Source: Paracoccus zeaxanthinifaciens ATCC 21588 (GTDB lineage Bacteria; Pseudomonadota; Alphaproteobacteria; Rhodobacterales; Rhodobacteraceae). From it: 64,000 nucleotides of DNA. Under the pieces are notes generated by a model, which saw only the letters and a program-made list of their open reading frames with translations, ran no database searches and was not told the DNA's origin. This document shows, piece after piece, positions 9,070 to 17,103 of this stretch. How positions within the stretch are numbered: position 1 is the stretch's first letter; every line of letters starts with the position of its first letter. The position numbers and the translations under genes are program-made. Location of the stretch: the NCBI RefSeq assembly GCF_000420145.1, contig NZ_ATUJ01000003.1, positions 62,001 through 126,000 on the forward strand, given 5' to 3'.

Positions 9070-10149
9070 ATGAACGCACGCAAACTCGCACTCACCGCAG
9101 CCGTCTCGGCCCTTGCGATCGCAGGCCAGGCACAGGCCGAGGTCGATTTCTCGGGCAAGACGATCGAATGGGTCATCCCCTTCTCGGAGACCGGCGGCTC
9201 GGCCAAGTGGGCCAACTTCTTCGCCCCGCTGCTGGCCGAGGAACTGCCCGGCAACCCGACCGTCGTGGTCAAGTTCATGCCCGGCGCGGGATCGACCAAG
9301 GGCGCGAACTGGTTCCAGGAACAGGAGCACGAGGACGGCACGCTGCTGTTCGGCACCTCGGGGTCGACGCAGTTCCCCTATCTGCTGGATGACCCGCGCG
9401 TCCGCTACGAATATTCGGACTGGGTGCCGGTCATGGCATCGGGCACCGGCGGCGTGGCCTATCTGAACCCGACCGACGGCGAAAAGTTCGACGGCTCGGC
9501 CGATGCGCTGAAGGACACGGCCTTCATCTATGGCAGCCAGGGCGCGACGCGTCTCGACCTGGTGCCGCTGCTGGCATGGCAGATGCTGGGCATGAACGTC
9601 GAGCCCGTCTTCGGCATCAAGGGCCGCGGCGACGGCCGCCTGATGTTCGAACGCGGCGAGGCCACGATCGACTACCAGACCTCTTCGGGCTATCTGGGCG
9701 CATCGGCCGACCTGGTCGCGCAGGGCAAGGCCGTCCCCATGATGACCTGGGGCGCCCTGGACGAGGACGGCAACATCGTCCGCGACCCGACCTTCCCCGA
9801 CATGCCGACCTTCAAGGAGGTCTGCGAGGCGACCGAGGGCTGCGAGACCCAGGGCGACGCATGGGATGCCTGGAAGGCGTTCTTCATCGCGGGCTTCCCC
9901 GTCCAGAAGATCGCGTTCCTGCCCGCAGGCACCCCGGATGACGTGGCGCAGACCTATTCGGACGCGTTCGACGCGGTCCGCAGCCGCCCCGACTTCGCCG
10001 AGCGCGCGATGCAGCAGGTCGGCGAATACCCCGTCTTCGTGGGCGAGGGCGCGGCCAACGCGGCCAAGGAAGGCACCACCGTCTCGGACGAGGCCAAGAC
10101 CTATGTCCAGAACTGGCTGCAGGAAGCCTACGGCGTCTCGCTGAACTGA
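9070..10149 (+). CDS. tctC: Tripartite tricarboxylate transporter substrate-binding protein
   Basis: This 359-residue periplasmic protein has a clear Sec signal peptide (MNARKLALTAAV with a cleavage site after QAQA, near residue 23) and the TctC/Bug family fold. It would capture a di- or tricarboxylate and deliver it to the TctAB permease. Two cysteines near residues 252 and 259 (EVCEATEGCET) could form a disulfide. The ribosome site GGGAGGAAC precedes the ATG. The sequence is more divergent than the common Bug proteins, consistent with an uncommon ligand. A strong hairpin follows, then the permease gene. Confidence 0.92.
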   Translation: MNARKLALTAAVSALAIAGQAQAEVDFSGKTIEWVIPFSETGGSAKWANFFAPLLAEELPGNPTVVVKFMPGAGSTKGANWFQEQEHEDGTLLFGTSGSTQFPYLLDDPRVRYEYSDWVPVMASGTGGVAYLNPTDGEKFDGSADALKDTAFIYGSQGATRLDLVPLLAWQMLGMNVEPVFGIKGRGDGRLMFERGEATIDYQTSSGYLGASADLVAQGKAVPMMTWGALDEDGNIVRDPTFPDMPTFKEVCEATEGCETQGDAWDAWKAFFIAGFPVQKIAFLPAGTPDDVAQTYSDAFDAVRSRPDFAERAMQQVGEYPVFVGEGAANAAKEGTTVSDEAKTYVQNWLQEAYGVSLN

Positions 10150-10162
10150 TCGCCCGGATATC

Positions 10163-10193
10163 GGGGCGGCCCGGCCATGCGCGGGGCCGCCCC
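10163..10193 (+). other. Intercistronic hairpin after tctC
   Basis: GGGGCGGCCC pairs perfectly with GGGCCGCCCC (10-bp stem, 11-nt loop), followed by only two Ts. Such hairpins between binding-protein and permease genes usually protect the upstream mRNA or reduce read-through, giving more binding protein than permease. Confidence 0.6.
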
Positions 10194-10230
10194 TTCTGAC
10201 ATCATCTGAAACAAAGAAAAGGCCGGTGCG

Positions 10231-12261
10231 ATGGATGCGCTTGCAACCGCCCTGCCCGCCCTCGGCGAGGCATGGGCGCTGATCCTTCAACCAGTGGTTC
10301 TGGGCTATCTTGTCCTTGGCGTGGTCATGGGGCTTGCCGTGGGCGTGTTCCCGGGGCTTGGCGGGATTGCCGGCCTGTCGCTGCTGCTTCCCTTCATGTT
10401 CGGGATGGAGCCCGTCCTGGGCCTTGCCCTGATGATCGGCATGGTCGCGGTCGTGCCGACATCGGACACGTTCGCCTCGGTGCTGATGGGCATTCCGGGG
10501 TCCTCGGCCTCTCAGGCGACGGTGCTGGACGGGTTTCCGATGGCCAAGCGCGGACAGGCCGCGCGGGCGCTGTCGGCGGCCTTCACCTCGTCGCTGTTCG
10601 GCGGGCTCGTGGGGGCGCTGTTCCTGACGCTGTTCATCCTGGTGGCGCGGCCGATCGTGCTGGCCTTCGGCCTGCCCGAGATGCTGATGATCACCATTCT
10701 CGGGCTGTCGATGGTGTCGGTCCTTGCGGGCCGCGTCGCGCTCAAGGGGTTGGCGGCCGCGGGGCTGGGCCTGATGATCGGCACCATCGGCGAGGCAGAT
10801 GCCGGCGGCAGCCTGCGCATGGCCACCTACGACATCCCCTATCTGACCGACGGGCTGCAGCTGGTCATCGTGGGCCTGGGCATCTTCGCCATCCCCGAGA
10901 TCGTGTCGCTGCTGCGCCAGGACCGCTCGATCGCCAAGGACGCCAAGCTGGGTTCGGGCTGGATGGACGGCGTGCGCGACTGGGCCGCGAACAAGTGGCT
11001 TTCGATCCGCTGTTCGCTGATCGGCGTGCTGGTGGGCGTGATCCCCGGCCTGGGCGGGTCCGTCGTCGACTGGATCGCCTATGGCCACGCGGTGCAGACC
11101 ACCAAGGACAAGTCGAATTTCGGCAAGGGCGAGATCCGCGGCGTGATCGGGCCTGAAAGCTCGAACAACGCCAAGGAAGGCGGCGGGCTGGTGCCGACGC
11201 TGCTGTTCGGCATCCCCGGTTCGGGATCGATGGCGATCTTCATCGGGGCCATCGCCCTGCTGGGTTCGGGCGATATCGAGGTCGGCCCGAACATGCTGCG
11301 CGACAACCTGGACATCACCTATTCGATCGTCTGGCTGCTGGCGCTGGCCAATGTCGTCGGCACGCTGCTGTGCATCGCGGCATCGGGCGGGATCGCGCGC
11401 CTGACCACGATCCGCTTCACCTATCTCGCGCCGTTCCTGTTCATGCTGATCAGCTTCGCGGCATTCCAGTCGGGCCAGAACTTCGAGGACCTGCTGGCGC
11501 TGTTCGCCATCGGCCTGATCGGCATCTTCCTGCGCCGCTTCGACTGGTCGCGCCCCGCCTTCCTGATCGGCTTCGTGCTGTCGAACCCCGTCGAGAAATT
11601 CTCGAACCAGGCGTTCCAGATCGCGTCCTTCCGCTTCCGCAGCAGTTTCGCCGAGGGGATGGACTACATCTTCTCGCCCATCGTGATCATCCTGATCGTG
11701 ATCACCGTCGTGTCGGTCGTGCTGGGCATCCGGCAGGCCAAGACCATCATGGCCGAAGGCGACGTGAAGTCTGGCAGCAAGCGCGCGCCGATCGTCTTCC
11801 TGCTGGTCATCGCGGCCTATCTCGTGACGGCGCTGATCAACGCGCAGATGATCCCCGACTACAACCTGACCGACAAGATCGTGCCGCTGGTCGTGGGGGG
11901 CATCTCGTTGCTGTGCTGCCTGATCATCCTGGGGCAGATGATGCTGCGGCCCGAAACCGACGTGGTCTTCGCCGACAAGGAGATCGCGGGCGAGGATGCC
12001 GACGCCCCCTACGGGCTGTGGTCCACGCTGGCTTGGTTCGCGTCGCTGATCGCGGGGACGTTCCTCTTCGGGTTCATCATCGCGCTGGTCGGCTTCATGC
12101 TGTCCTTCCTGCGCGTCCGCGCCGGTGCGGGCTGGGCCAAGACGCTGATCCTGACCGCCGCGGGCCTTGCGTTCATGTGCCTGATGGCCGGCGCGCTGAA
12201 CCGCGACTTTCCGCCGGGTCTGCTGCAGGATGCGGTCGACCTGCCCTGGCCGCTGAACTGA
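10231..12261 (+). CDS. tctA: Fused TctA-TctB permease of the tripartite tricarboxylate transporter
   Basis: The product has 676 residues, against about 500 for a normal TctA. The first ~500 residues are TctA (DUF112): many TM helices and the two diagnostic repeats GVFPGLGG (near 34) and GVIPGLGG (near 272). The last ~160 residues start around RAPIVFLLVIAAY and contain four predicted TM segments with a polar loop, which is the size and pattern of the small subunit TctB (DUF1468). No separate tctB exists between tctC and this gene, so the fusion would supply both membrane subunits in one chain. It sits in the inner membrane and uses a cation gradient with TctC. Confidence 0.9.
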   Translation: MDALATALPALGEAWALILQPVVLGYLVLGVVMGLAVGVFPGLGGIAGLSLLLPFMFGMEPVLGLALMIGMVAVVPTSDTFASVLMGIPGSSASQATVLDGFPMAKRGQAARALSAAFTSSLFGGLVGALFLTLFILVARPIVLAFGLPEMLMITILGLSMVSVLAGRVALKGLAAAGLGLMIGTIGEADAGGSLRMATYDIPYLTDGLQLVIVGLGIFAIPEIVSLLRQDRSIAKDAKLGSGWMDGVRDWAANKWLSIRCSLIGVLVGVIPGLGGSVVDWIAYGHAVQTTKDKSNFGKGEIRGVIGPESSNNAKEGGGLVPTLLFGIPGSGSMAIFIGAIALLGSGDIEVGPNMLRDNLDITYSIVWLLALANVVGTLLCIAASGGIARLTTIRFTYLAPFLFMLISFAAFQSGQNFEDLLALFAIGLIGIFLRRFDWSRPAFLIGFVLSNPVEKFSNQAFQIASFRFRSSFAEGMDYIFSPIVIILIVITVVSVVLGIRQAKTIMAEGDVKSGSKRAPIVFLLVIAAYLVTALINAQMIPDYNLTDKIVPLVVGGISLLCCLIILGQMMLRPETDVVFADKEIAGEDADAPYGLWSTLAWFASLIAGTFLFGFIIALVGFMLSFLRVRAGAGWAKTLILTAAGLAFMCLMAGALNRDFPPGLLQDAVDLPWPLN

Positions 12262-12274
12262 TCCGGAGGTTCCG

Positions 12275-13363
12275 ATGACACAGACCGCAATCCCCTTCGT
12301 CTTCATGCGGGGCGGCACCTCTCGCGGGCCGTATTTCGACCGCGCGGACCTGCCCGAGGACCTGGACACCCTGGCCGAGGTGCTGATCGCGGCGGTCGGA
12401 TCGGGGCATCCGCTGAACATCGACGGGATCGGCGGCGGGGCCGCCGTGACCACCAAGGTCGCGATGCTGTCGCGCTCGGACGACGACTGGGCCGATATCG
12501 ACTATTTCTTCGCCCAGGTCTCGGTCGAGGATCGGCTGGTCGACTTCAAGCCGACCTGCGGGAACATCCTGTCGGGCGTCGGCCCCGCCGCGATCGAGAT
12601 GGGCCTGATCCAGCCGTCGGGCGACGTGACCGAGGTGCGCATCCGCGCGGTCAATACCGGCGCCCAGGTGGTGGCCAAGGTCCGCACGCCGGGCGGGCGG
12701 CTGACCTATGACGGCACGACCGCGATCGCGGGCGTCCCCGGCACCGCCGCCCCCATCGCGCTGAACTTCATGGGCGTGGTCGGATCATCGACAGGGGCGT
12801 TCCTGCCCACGGGGAACCTGCGCGACACCATCGACGGGATCGAGGTGACCTGCATGGATGTCGCCATGCCCATGGTCATCGCCCGCGCTGCGGATTTCGG
12901 CAAGACCTGCCGGGAAACGGCCGAGGAACTGGATGCCGACACCGATTTCTTCGCCCGGATCGAGGCGATCCGCATCGAGGCGGGCCGCCGGATGGGCATG
13001 GGCGATGTCAGCGCATCGGTCACGCCGAAATTCGGGCTTCTGGCCCCTGCCATGCAGGGCGGCACCATCGCGACCCGCTATTTCATGCCGTGGAACACGC
13101 ATCCCAGCATGGCGGTGACGGGGTCGCAATGCCTGGCCTCCTGCGCGCTGACGCCGGGGACGGTTGCCGACGGGATGCTGGAACGCCCGACCGAGGGACC
13201 GGCGGACGTGGTGCTGGAACATGCATCGGGCACCATCGGGGTGCTGGTCGATTTCGACGGCACGGACGGGTTCACGCTGAACTCGGCCGGGCTTCTGCGC
13301 ACGGCGCGCAAGCTTGCGGACGGCAATCTCTATGTCCCCGCGCATGTCTGGAAGGGGAAGTGA
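12275..13363 (+). CDS. PrpF-family isomerase (4-oxalomesaconate tautomerase / aconitate isomerase type)
   Basis: The 362-residue product has the two pseudo-symmetric diaminopimelate-epimerase-like halves of the PrpF family, opening FVFMRGGTSRG, with CGNILSG near residue 91 holding the first catalytic cysteine and later SQCLASCA. Known members shift a C=C bond next to carboxylates: methylaconitate isomerase (PrpF), 4-oxalomesaconate tautomerase (GalD) and aconitate isomerase. It begins 13 nt after the fused permease stop, so it probably acts on the imported tricarboxylate. Which of these substrates is used cannot be decided from the sequence. A prpC/prpD context is absent, which argues against the methylcitrate role. 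Confidence 0.88.
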   Translation: MTQTAIPFVFMRGGTSRGPYFDRADLPEDLDTLAEVLIAAVGSGHPLNIDGIGGGAAVTTKVAMLSRSDDDWADIDYFFAQVSVEDRLVDFKPTCGNILSGVGPAAIEMGLIQPSGDVTEVRIRAVNTGAQVVAKVRTPGGRLTYDGTTAIAGVPGTAAPIALNFMGVVGSSTGAFLPTGNLRDTIDGIEVTCMDVAMPMVIARAADFGKTCRETAEELDADTDFFARIEAIRIEAGRRMGMGDVSASVTPKFGLLAPAMQGGTIATRYFMPWNTHPSMAVTGSQCLASCALTPGTVADGMLERPTEGPADVVLEHASGTIGVLVDFDGTDGFTLNSAGLLRTARKLADGNLYVPAHVWKGK

Positions 13364-13364
13364 C

Positions 13365-14180
13365 ATGGCCATCATGAACCTGCTCGTCGCCTTCAACGGC
13401 TCGGATGCGTCGGTGGCGGCGCTGCGCTATGCCGCGTCGCTGGCGCGGGAACGCGGCGCGCATGTGACCGCGATTCTGGCCCATTCCAAGCACGAGGTCA
13501 TCGACAGCTCGTCCCGCTGGATCCCCGCCGCCGCGCGCGGCCTGCTGGCCGAGGCGAATGCCGGCATCCTTCGAGAGATCGAGCACCGCTTCGAGACCCT
13601 GCGCGACGAACTGGGCCTGGGCGACGCGCTGAGCCTTCGCCAGCAGCCGGGTCGCGTCGATGCCAGCCTGTCCGAGGCCGCGCGCTGCTTCGACGCGCTG
13701 ATCGTCGGCAAGCGCGACCGCGACGACGACGAGCACGTGTCGCTGAACCCCGACCGGATCGCGCTGATCTCGGGGCGGCCCGTCATCGTGGTTCCCGAAG
13801 GTTACGACGCGGGCGCGGCGCACAACCACGCGGCGCTTGCATGGGACGGCAGCCGCGCCGCGGCGCGCGCGCTGTCCGACAGCCTCCGCCTGCTGGAAGA
13901 GGACGGCCGCGTCAGCGTGCTGACCGTCGGCCCGCGCGCGCCCCAGCCCATCGACGACCTGCTGACCCACCTGTCGCGCCACGGCGTCGAGGCCATCCAC
14001 GAGAACTTTCCCGAGACGCATCCCGTCGCGGACACGATCATCGCCTATTGCCAAAGGCATGATCCGGGGCTTCTTGTGATGGGCGCCTATGAACATTCCA
14101 AGTTCCGCGAGGATTTCATCGGCGGCGTCACGCATTCCATCCTGCGCGACATCCGCATCCCCGTGCTTCTGTCCCACTGA
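13365..14180 (+). CDS. Universal stress protein with two Usp domains
   Basis: The start is one base after the preceding stop, which implies translational coupling within the tct operon. The 271-residue chain contains two UspA-like halves; the second ends LVMGAYEHSKF...GGVTHSILR...IPVLLSH, the conserved nucleotide-binding tail of the family. A GTG/ATG frame upstream would run back into the previous gene, so the ATG giving MAIMNLLVAFNGS was preferred. The family binds ATP or other ligands and adjusts metabolism under stress; a specific role in this transport operon is not known. Confidence 0.88.
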   Translation: MAIMNLLVAFNGSDASVAALRYAASLARERGAHVTAILAHSKHEVIDSSSRWIPAAARGLLAEANAGILREIEHRFETLRDELGLGDALSLRQQPGRVDASLSEAARCFDALIVGKRDRDDDEHVSLNPDRIALISGRPVIVVPEGYDAGAAHNHAALAWDGSRAAARALSDSLRLLEEDGRVSVLTVGPRAPQPIDDLLTHLSRHGVEAIHENFPETHPVADTIIAYCQRHDPGLLVMGAYEHSKFREDFIGGVTHSILRDIRIPVLLSH

Positions 14181-14192
14181 GAAAGGACCGCC

Positions 14193-15209
14193 ATGCCCCC
14201 CACCAACGACAAGGATGCGGGCATGGCACCGCTTCGGGTCCACATCCTGGACGACTGGTTCGACACGCTGCGGGGCCTGCCCTGCTTCGGCCTGCTGGAC
14301 GGGCACGAGGTCACGGTCTGGACCGATCACACCGATGACGAGGACGAGCTGGTCCGCCGCCTTGCCGATGCCGAGGTGCTGGTCCTGTTCCGCGAACGCA
14401 CCCGGATCACGCGCAGCCTGATCGCCCGCCTGCCGCGGCTTCGCATGATCTCTCAGCGCAGCGTCTATCCGCATGTGGACGTGCAGGCATGCAGCGATCA
14501 CGGCGTGGTGCTGTGCTCGAACATGGGCTCGGACATGCCATCCTATGCCGCGGCGGAGCTGACCTTCGGGCTGATCCTGTCGGCCATGCGCCAGATCCCG
14601 CAGCAGATGGCGTCGACCAAGGCCGGCAACTGGCAGATCGGCGTCGGGCGCACCTTGCGCGGGCGGACCCTGGGGCTGATCGGCTATGGCCGGATCGCCC
14701 GCACCGTCGCAGGCTATGCCGAGGCGTTCGGGATGAAGGTCCAGTGGTGGGCGTCCGACGAAGGCCGCGCGCGCGCAGCGGCGGACGGGTGCGACGTGGC
14801 GCGCGACCGCGCCAGCTTCTTCTCGACCAGCGATGTCGTCTCGATCCATGTGCGCTTGAAGCCCGAGACGCGCGGCATGATCACGCCCGAAGACCTTGCT
14901 GCGATGCGGCCCGGGGCGGTCTTCGTGAACACATCTCGGGCGGGGTTGATCGCGCCGGGGGCGCTGCTGGCGGCGCTGGATGCAGGGCGGCCAGGCATGG
15001 CCGCCATCGACGTCTTCGACCAGGAACCGATGCGCGATCCCTCGGACCCGCTGCTGGCGCATCCGCGCCTGATCTGCACCCCGCATATCGGCTTCGTCAC
15101 CGAGGACGAATTCGACATGCAGTTCACCGACATCTTCGAGCAGGTCCGCGCCTGGGCCGCAGGCACGCCGCTGAACGTCATCAACCCCGACGCGCTGCCC
15201 GCCGCATGA
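14193..15209 (+). CDS. D-2-hydroxyacid dehydrogenase (NAD-dependent)
   Basis: This 338-residue enzyme has the two-domain fold of the D-isomer-specific dehydrogenases. Visible elements are the dinucleotide motif GLIGYGRIA (161-169), catalytic Arg249 in NTSRAGL, Glu278 in DQEP and His298 in TPHIG. It would interconvert a 2-oxoacid and a D-2-hydroxyacid in the cytoplasm. An internal ATG 30 nt downstream (MAPLRVHILDD) is an equally plausible start. It is the last gene of the tctC operon and its end overlaps the convergent membrane-protein gene by 29 nt. The substrate may be an intermediate of the imported acid. Confidence 0.9.
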   Translation: MPPTNDKDAGMAPLRVHILDDWFDTLRGLPCFGLLDGHEVTVWTDHTDDEDELVRRLADAEVLVLFRERTRITRSLIARLPRLRMISQRSVYPHVDVQACSDHGVVLCSNMGSDMPSYAAAELTFGLILSAMRQIPQQMASTKAGNWQIGVGRTLRGRTLGLIGYGRIARTVAGYAEAFGMKVQWWASDEGRARAAADGCDVARDRASFFSTSDVVSIHVRLKPETRGMITPEDLAAMRPGAVFVNTSRAGLIAPGALLAALDAGRPGMAAIDVFDQEPMRDPSDPLLAHPRLICTPHIGFVTEDEFDMQFTDIFEQVRAWAAGTPLNVINPDALPAA

Positions 15210-16242
15210 GGCCCGCGACCACGGGCGCGCCCAGGATCACCAGCACGATCCGCGTCAGGTGGTGCGCCACGACAAAGCCCAGGTCGGCCCCGGTGACGAT
15301 GGCAAGGACCGTCATCTCGGCCTGACCGCCGGGGGCGAAGGCCAGGAAGGCGTCGACCGGGTGCCCCACCCCCATCGAGGTCACGATCCAGGTGAAGATC
15401 GCCGCAAGGATCGCGATGACGAAGACATAGGCGACGCCCGCCATCACCACGCGGCGCAGCTCGGCCCAGGTGACGCCCACGAACTGCACCCCTATGCCGC
15501 AGCCGATCAGGAACTGCGCCGCAAGGATCGCCTCTCGCGGGGGGCGGATATGCAGCAGGCCGGTCAGCGACAGGACCATCGCGACGATCATCGGCCCCAG
15601 GATCGAGGCCCCGAACAGGCCCACCCTCTCGGCCAGCTTCCAGCCGATCAGGGCGGCGGCGACCATCAGCAGCAGCTCGATCGCGGGGATGTCGGCGGCG
15701 GGGGCGCCGATGGGGTTCGCCAGCTGCGCGCCATATCCCCATGACAGGAAGATCGGCGCCAGCGTCACGATGATCAGCACGCGCGTCCCGTGGATCAGCG
15801 ACAGCGCGCGGGGATTGCCCCCCGCCTCGGTCCCGAAGATCACCATGTCCTGCAGCCCGCCCGGCATCGCGGCATAGAAGGCCGTCGCCGGATCGAAGCC
15901 CCAGATGCGGCGGAAGAACGGCACGCCGACCAGACCGATCGTCAGAATGAACAGCGGCACCAGCGCGATCGAGGTCAGCATCCGCGGCAGTTCGGCGAAC
16001 AGCGCGGGCGTGATTGACGCGCCCACGGCGACCCCCAGGATCGTGCGCGCCCCCACCGACACCTGCCCGAAGCCCCGCAGCGGTGCCCGCGCCAGCGCGC
16101 CGATCAGGCAGGCCAGCATCGGTCCGAACAGGAAGGGCAACGGCAGCCCGAGGGCCAGGAAGACCGCCGCGCCAAGGCTTGCAAGCCCAAGCGTGATCAG
16201 GCGATGGCGTGTACCGGACGAGAGATGCGCGATGGGCGTCAT
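15181..16242 (-). CDS. AbrB-family (DUF AbrB duplication) integral membrane protein
   Basis: About 353 residues with roughly ten hydrophobic helices and an internal repeat, as in the AbrB/AidB-regulator-like membrane family (often wrongly named transcriptional regulator). Repeated glycine-rich segments such as FYAAMPGGLQDMV and LAFAPGGQAEMTV mark the two halves. The ATG at 16242 follows AAGGGGGGA; longer frames upstream run into the operator region. Function is unsettled; it may be an exporter or ammonia-linked transporter. It is divergent from the GntR gene, and the shared 78-nt gap contains the candidate GntR site. Confidence 0.85.
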   Translation of the reverse strand: MTPIAHLSSGTRHRLITLGLASLGAAVFLALGLPLPFLFGPMLACLIGALARAPLRGFGQVSVGARTILGVAVGASITPALFAELPRMLTSIALVPLFILTIGLVGVPFFRRIWGFDPATAFYAAMPGGLQDMVIFGTEAGGNPRALSLIHGTRVLIIVTLAPIFLSWGYGAQLANPIGAPAADIPAIELLLMVAAALIGWKLAERVGLFGASILGPMIVAMVLSLTGLLHIRPPREAILAAQFLIGCGIGVQFVGVTWAELRRVVMAGVAYVFVIAILAAIFTWIVTSMGVGHPVDAFLAFAPGGQAEMTVLAIVTGADLGFVVAHHLTRIVLVILGAPVVAGLMRRAARRG

Positions 16243-16283
16243 CGGGGCGATTCCCCCCTTGATTGACTTTCGATGCACCCATT

Positions 16284-16294
16284 CGTATACATTC
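16284..16294 (+). promoter_or_regulatory. Candidate GntR operator, copy 1
   Basis: CGTATACATTC lies between the divergent membrane-protein and GntR genes, followed by a second related word (GGATACA). The same 11 bases recur at 17067-17077 in front of the flavoprotein gene. The core GTATAC is palindromic, as in many FadR/VanR-class operators. Autoregulation is inferred from position. Confidence 0.5.
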
Positions 16295-16320
16295 GGATAC
16301 AGTTACGCAAGGAGGGGTCG

Positions 16321-16998
16321 TTGGACGATCGCGCCGATCAGCAATATTCCGGGCCGCAGGGCAGCAGCGCCTATCAGCGGCTTCTGGGCGAAATCCGCGA
16401 TGGCAGCCTGCCGCCCGGCGCGCGCCTTCGCGAAACCGAACTGGCCGAGCGGCTGGGCGTCAGCCGCACCCCCGTGCGCGAGGCGATCCGCCAGCTGGAG
16501 ACAGACGGCCTGGTCACGCATGTCCCCCGCCACGGCGCGACCGTGCGGACGCTGGACTATGCCGAGGTGATGGAGCTGTACGAGATGCGCGGCGTGCTCG
16601 AGGGCACCGCCGCCCGCCTTGCCGCCCGCGCCGCCGCCGAGGTCGAGCTGGACGAGCTGATCGCCCTGAACGACCGCATGGCCGCCGTCGAAAGCGGCCC
16701 CGAGGCCGCCGAGCTGAACCGCCTGTTCCACGCCACGCTGCTGGACGCGGCCAAGAACCGGTTCCTCGCCCGGTCCATCGCGACGCTGCAGAAGGGTCTG
16801 CTGATCCTGGGCCCGACCACGCTGGCCGACCAGAACCGCGCCGCCGAGGCCGCCGCCGAACATGCGGCCGTCCTGGAGGCGATGCAGCAGCGCGACGGCG
16901 AAGCGGCCGAGCAGGCGATGCGCGCCCATATCAGGGCCTCTCAACGGTTGCGGATAGGCGCACTGCGCGACAGCCGTGACATGGCCGAGGACGGCTGA
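16321..16998 (+). CDS. GntR-family regulator, FadR/FCD subclass
   Basis: The 225-residue product has a winged helix at about 15-80 (AYQRLLGEIRDGSLPPG and LGVSRTPVREAIRQLETDGLV in two parts) and an FCD ligand domain at about 90-215 with the metal-binding helix residues typical of FadR relatives. The start was set at TTG, because GGAGG lies five bases upstream of it; the ATG 48 nt earlier lies inside the proposed operator. Ligand is unknown, but its neighbours suggest a carboxylic acid. It is followed by a good intrinsic terminator. Confidence 0.9.
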   Translation: MDDRADQQYSGPQGSSAYQRLLGEIRDGSLPPGARLRETELAERLGVSRTPVREAIRQLETDGLVTHVPRHGATVRTLDYAEVMELYEMRGVLEGTAARLAARAAAEVELDELIALNDRMAAVESGPEAAELNRLFHATLLDAAKNRFLARSIATLQKGLLILGPTTLADQNRAAEAAAEHAAVLEAMQQRDGEAAEQAMRAHIRASQRLRIGALRDSRDMAEDG

Positions 16999-17005
16999 GA
17001 ACGCG

Positions 17006-17032
17006 AAGGGCCCCGGAGACGGGGCCTTTTTT
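17006..17032 (+). terminator. Intrinsic terminator after the GntR gene
   Basis: GGCCCC - GGAGAC - GGGGCC with flanking AA before and six Ts after: a classical rho-independent terminator that isolates the GntR gene from the flavoprotein gene. Confidence 0.85.
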
Positions 17033-17066
17033 CTGACCATCTACCTTGTTCACAATTGCATCCACG

Positions 17067-17077
17067 CGTATACATTC
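17067..17077 (+). promoter_or_regulatory. Candidate GntR operator, copy 2
   Basis: The 11-mer CGTATACATTC is identical to the copy before the GntR gene and lies 26 nt upstream of the flavoprotein start, overlapping the expected promoter. This predicts repression of the flavoprotein gene by the adjacent GntR protein. Confidence 0.5.
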
Positions 17078-17103
17078 CGCGAATCCAAGGAGAGGAGGTC
17101 CCG

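Noticed and set aside
6853-12456. A single leftward open frame of more than 1800 codons
   Set aside because: Its first two thirds lie antisense to tctC, the fused permease and the isomerase gene, with low-complexity Asp/Arg/Gln/His composition typical of the antisense of GC-rich genes. Only the last 466 codons (tctE) are real.
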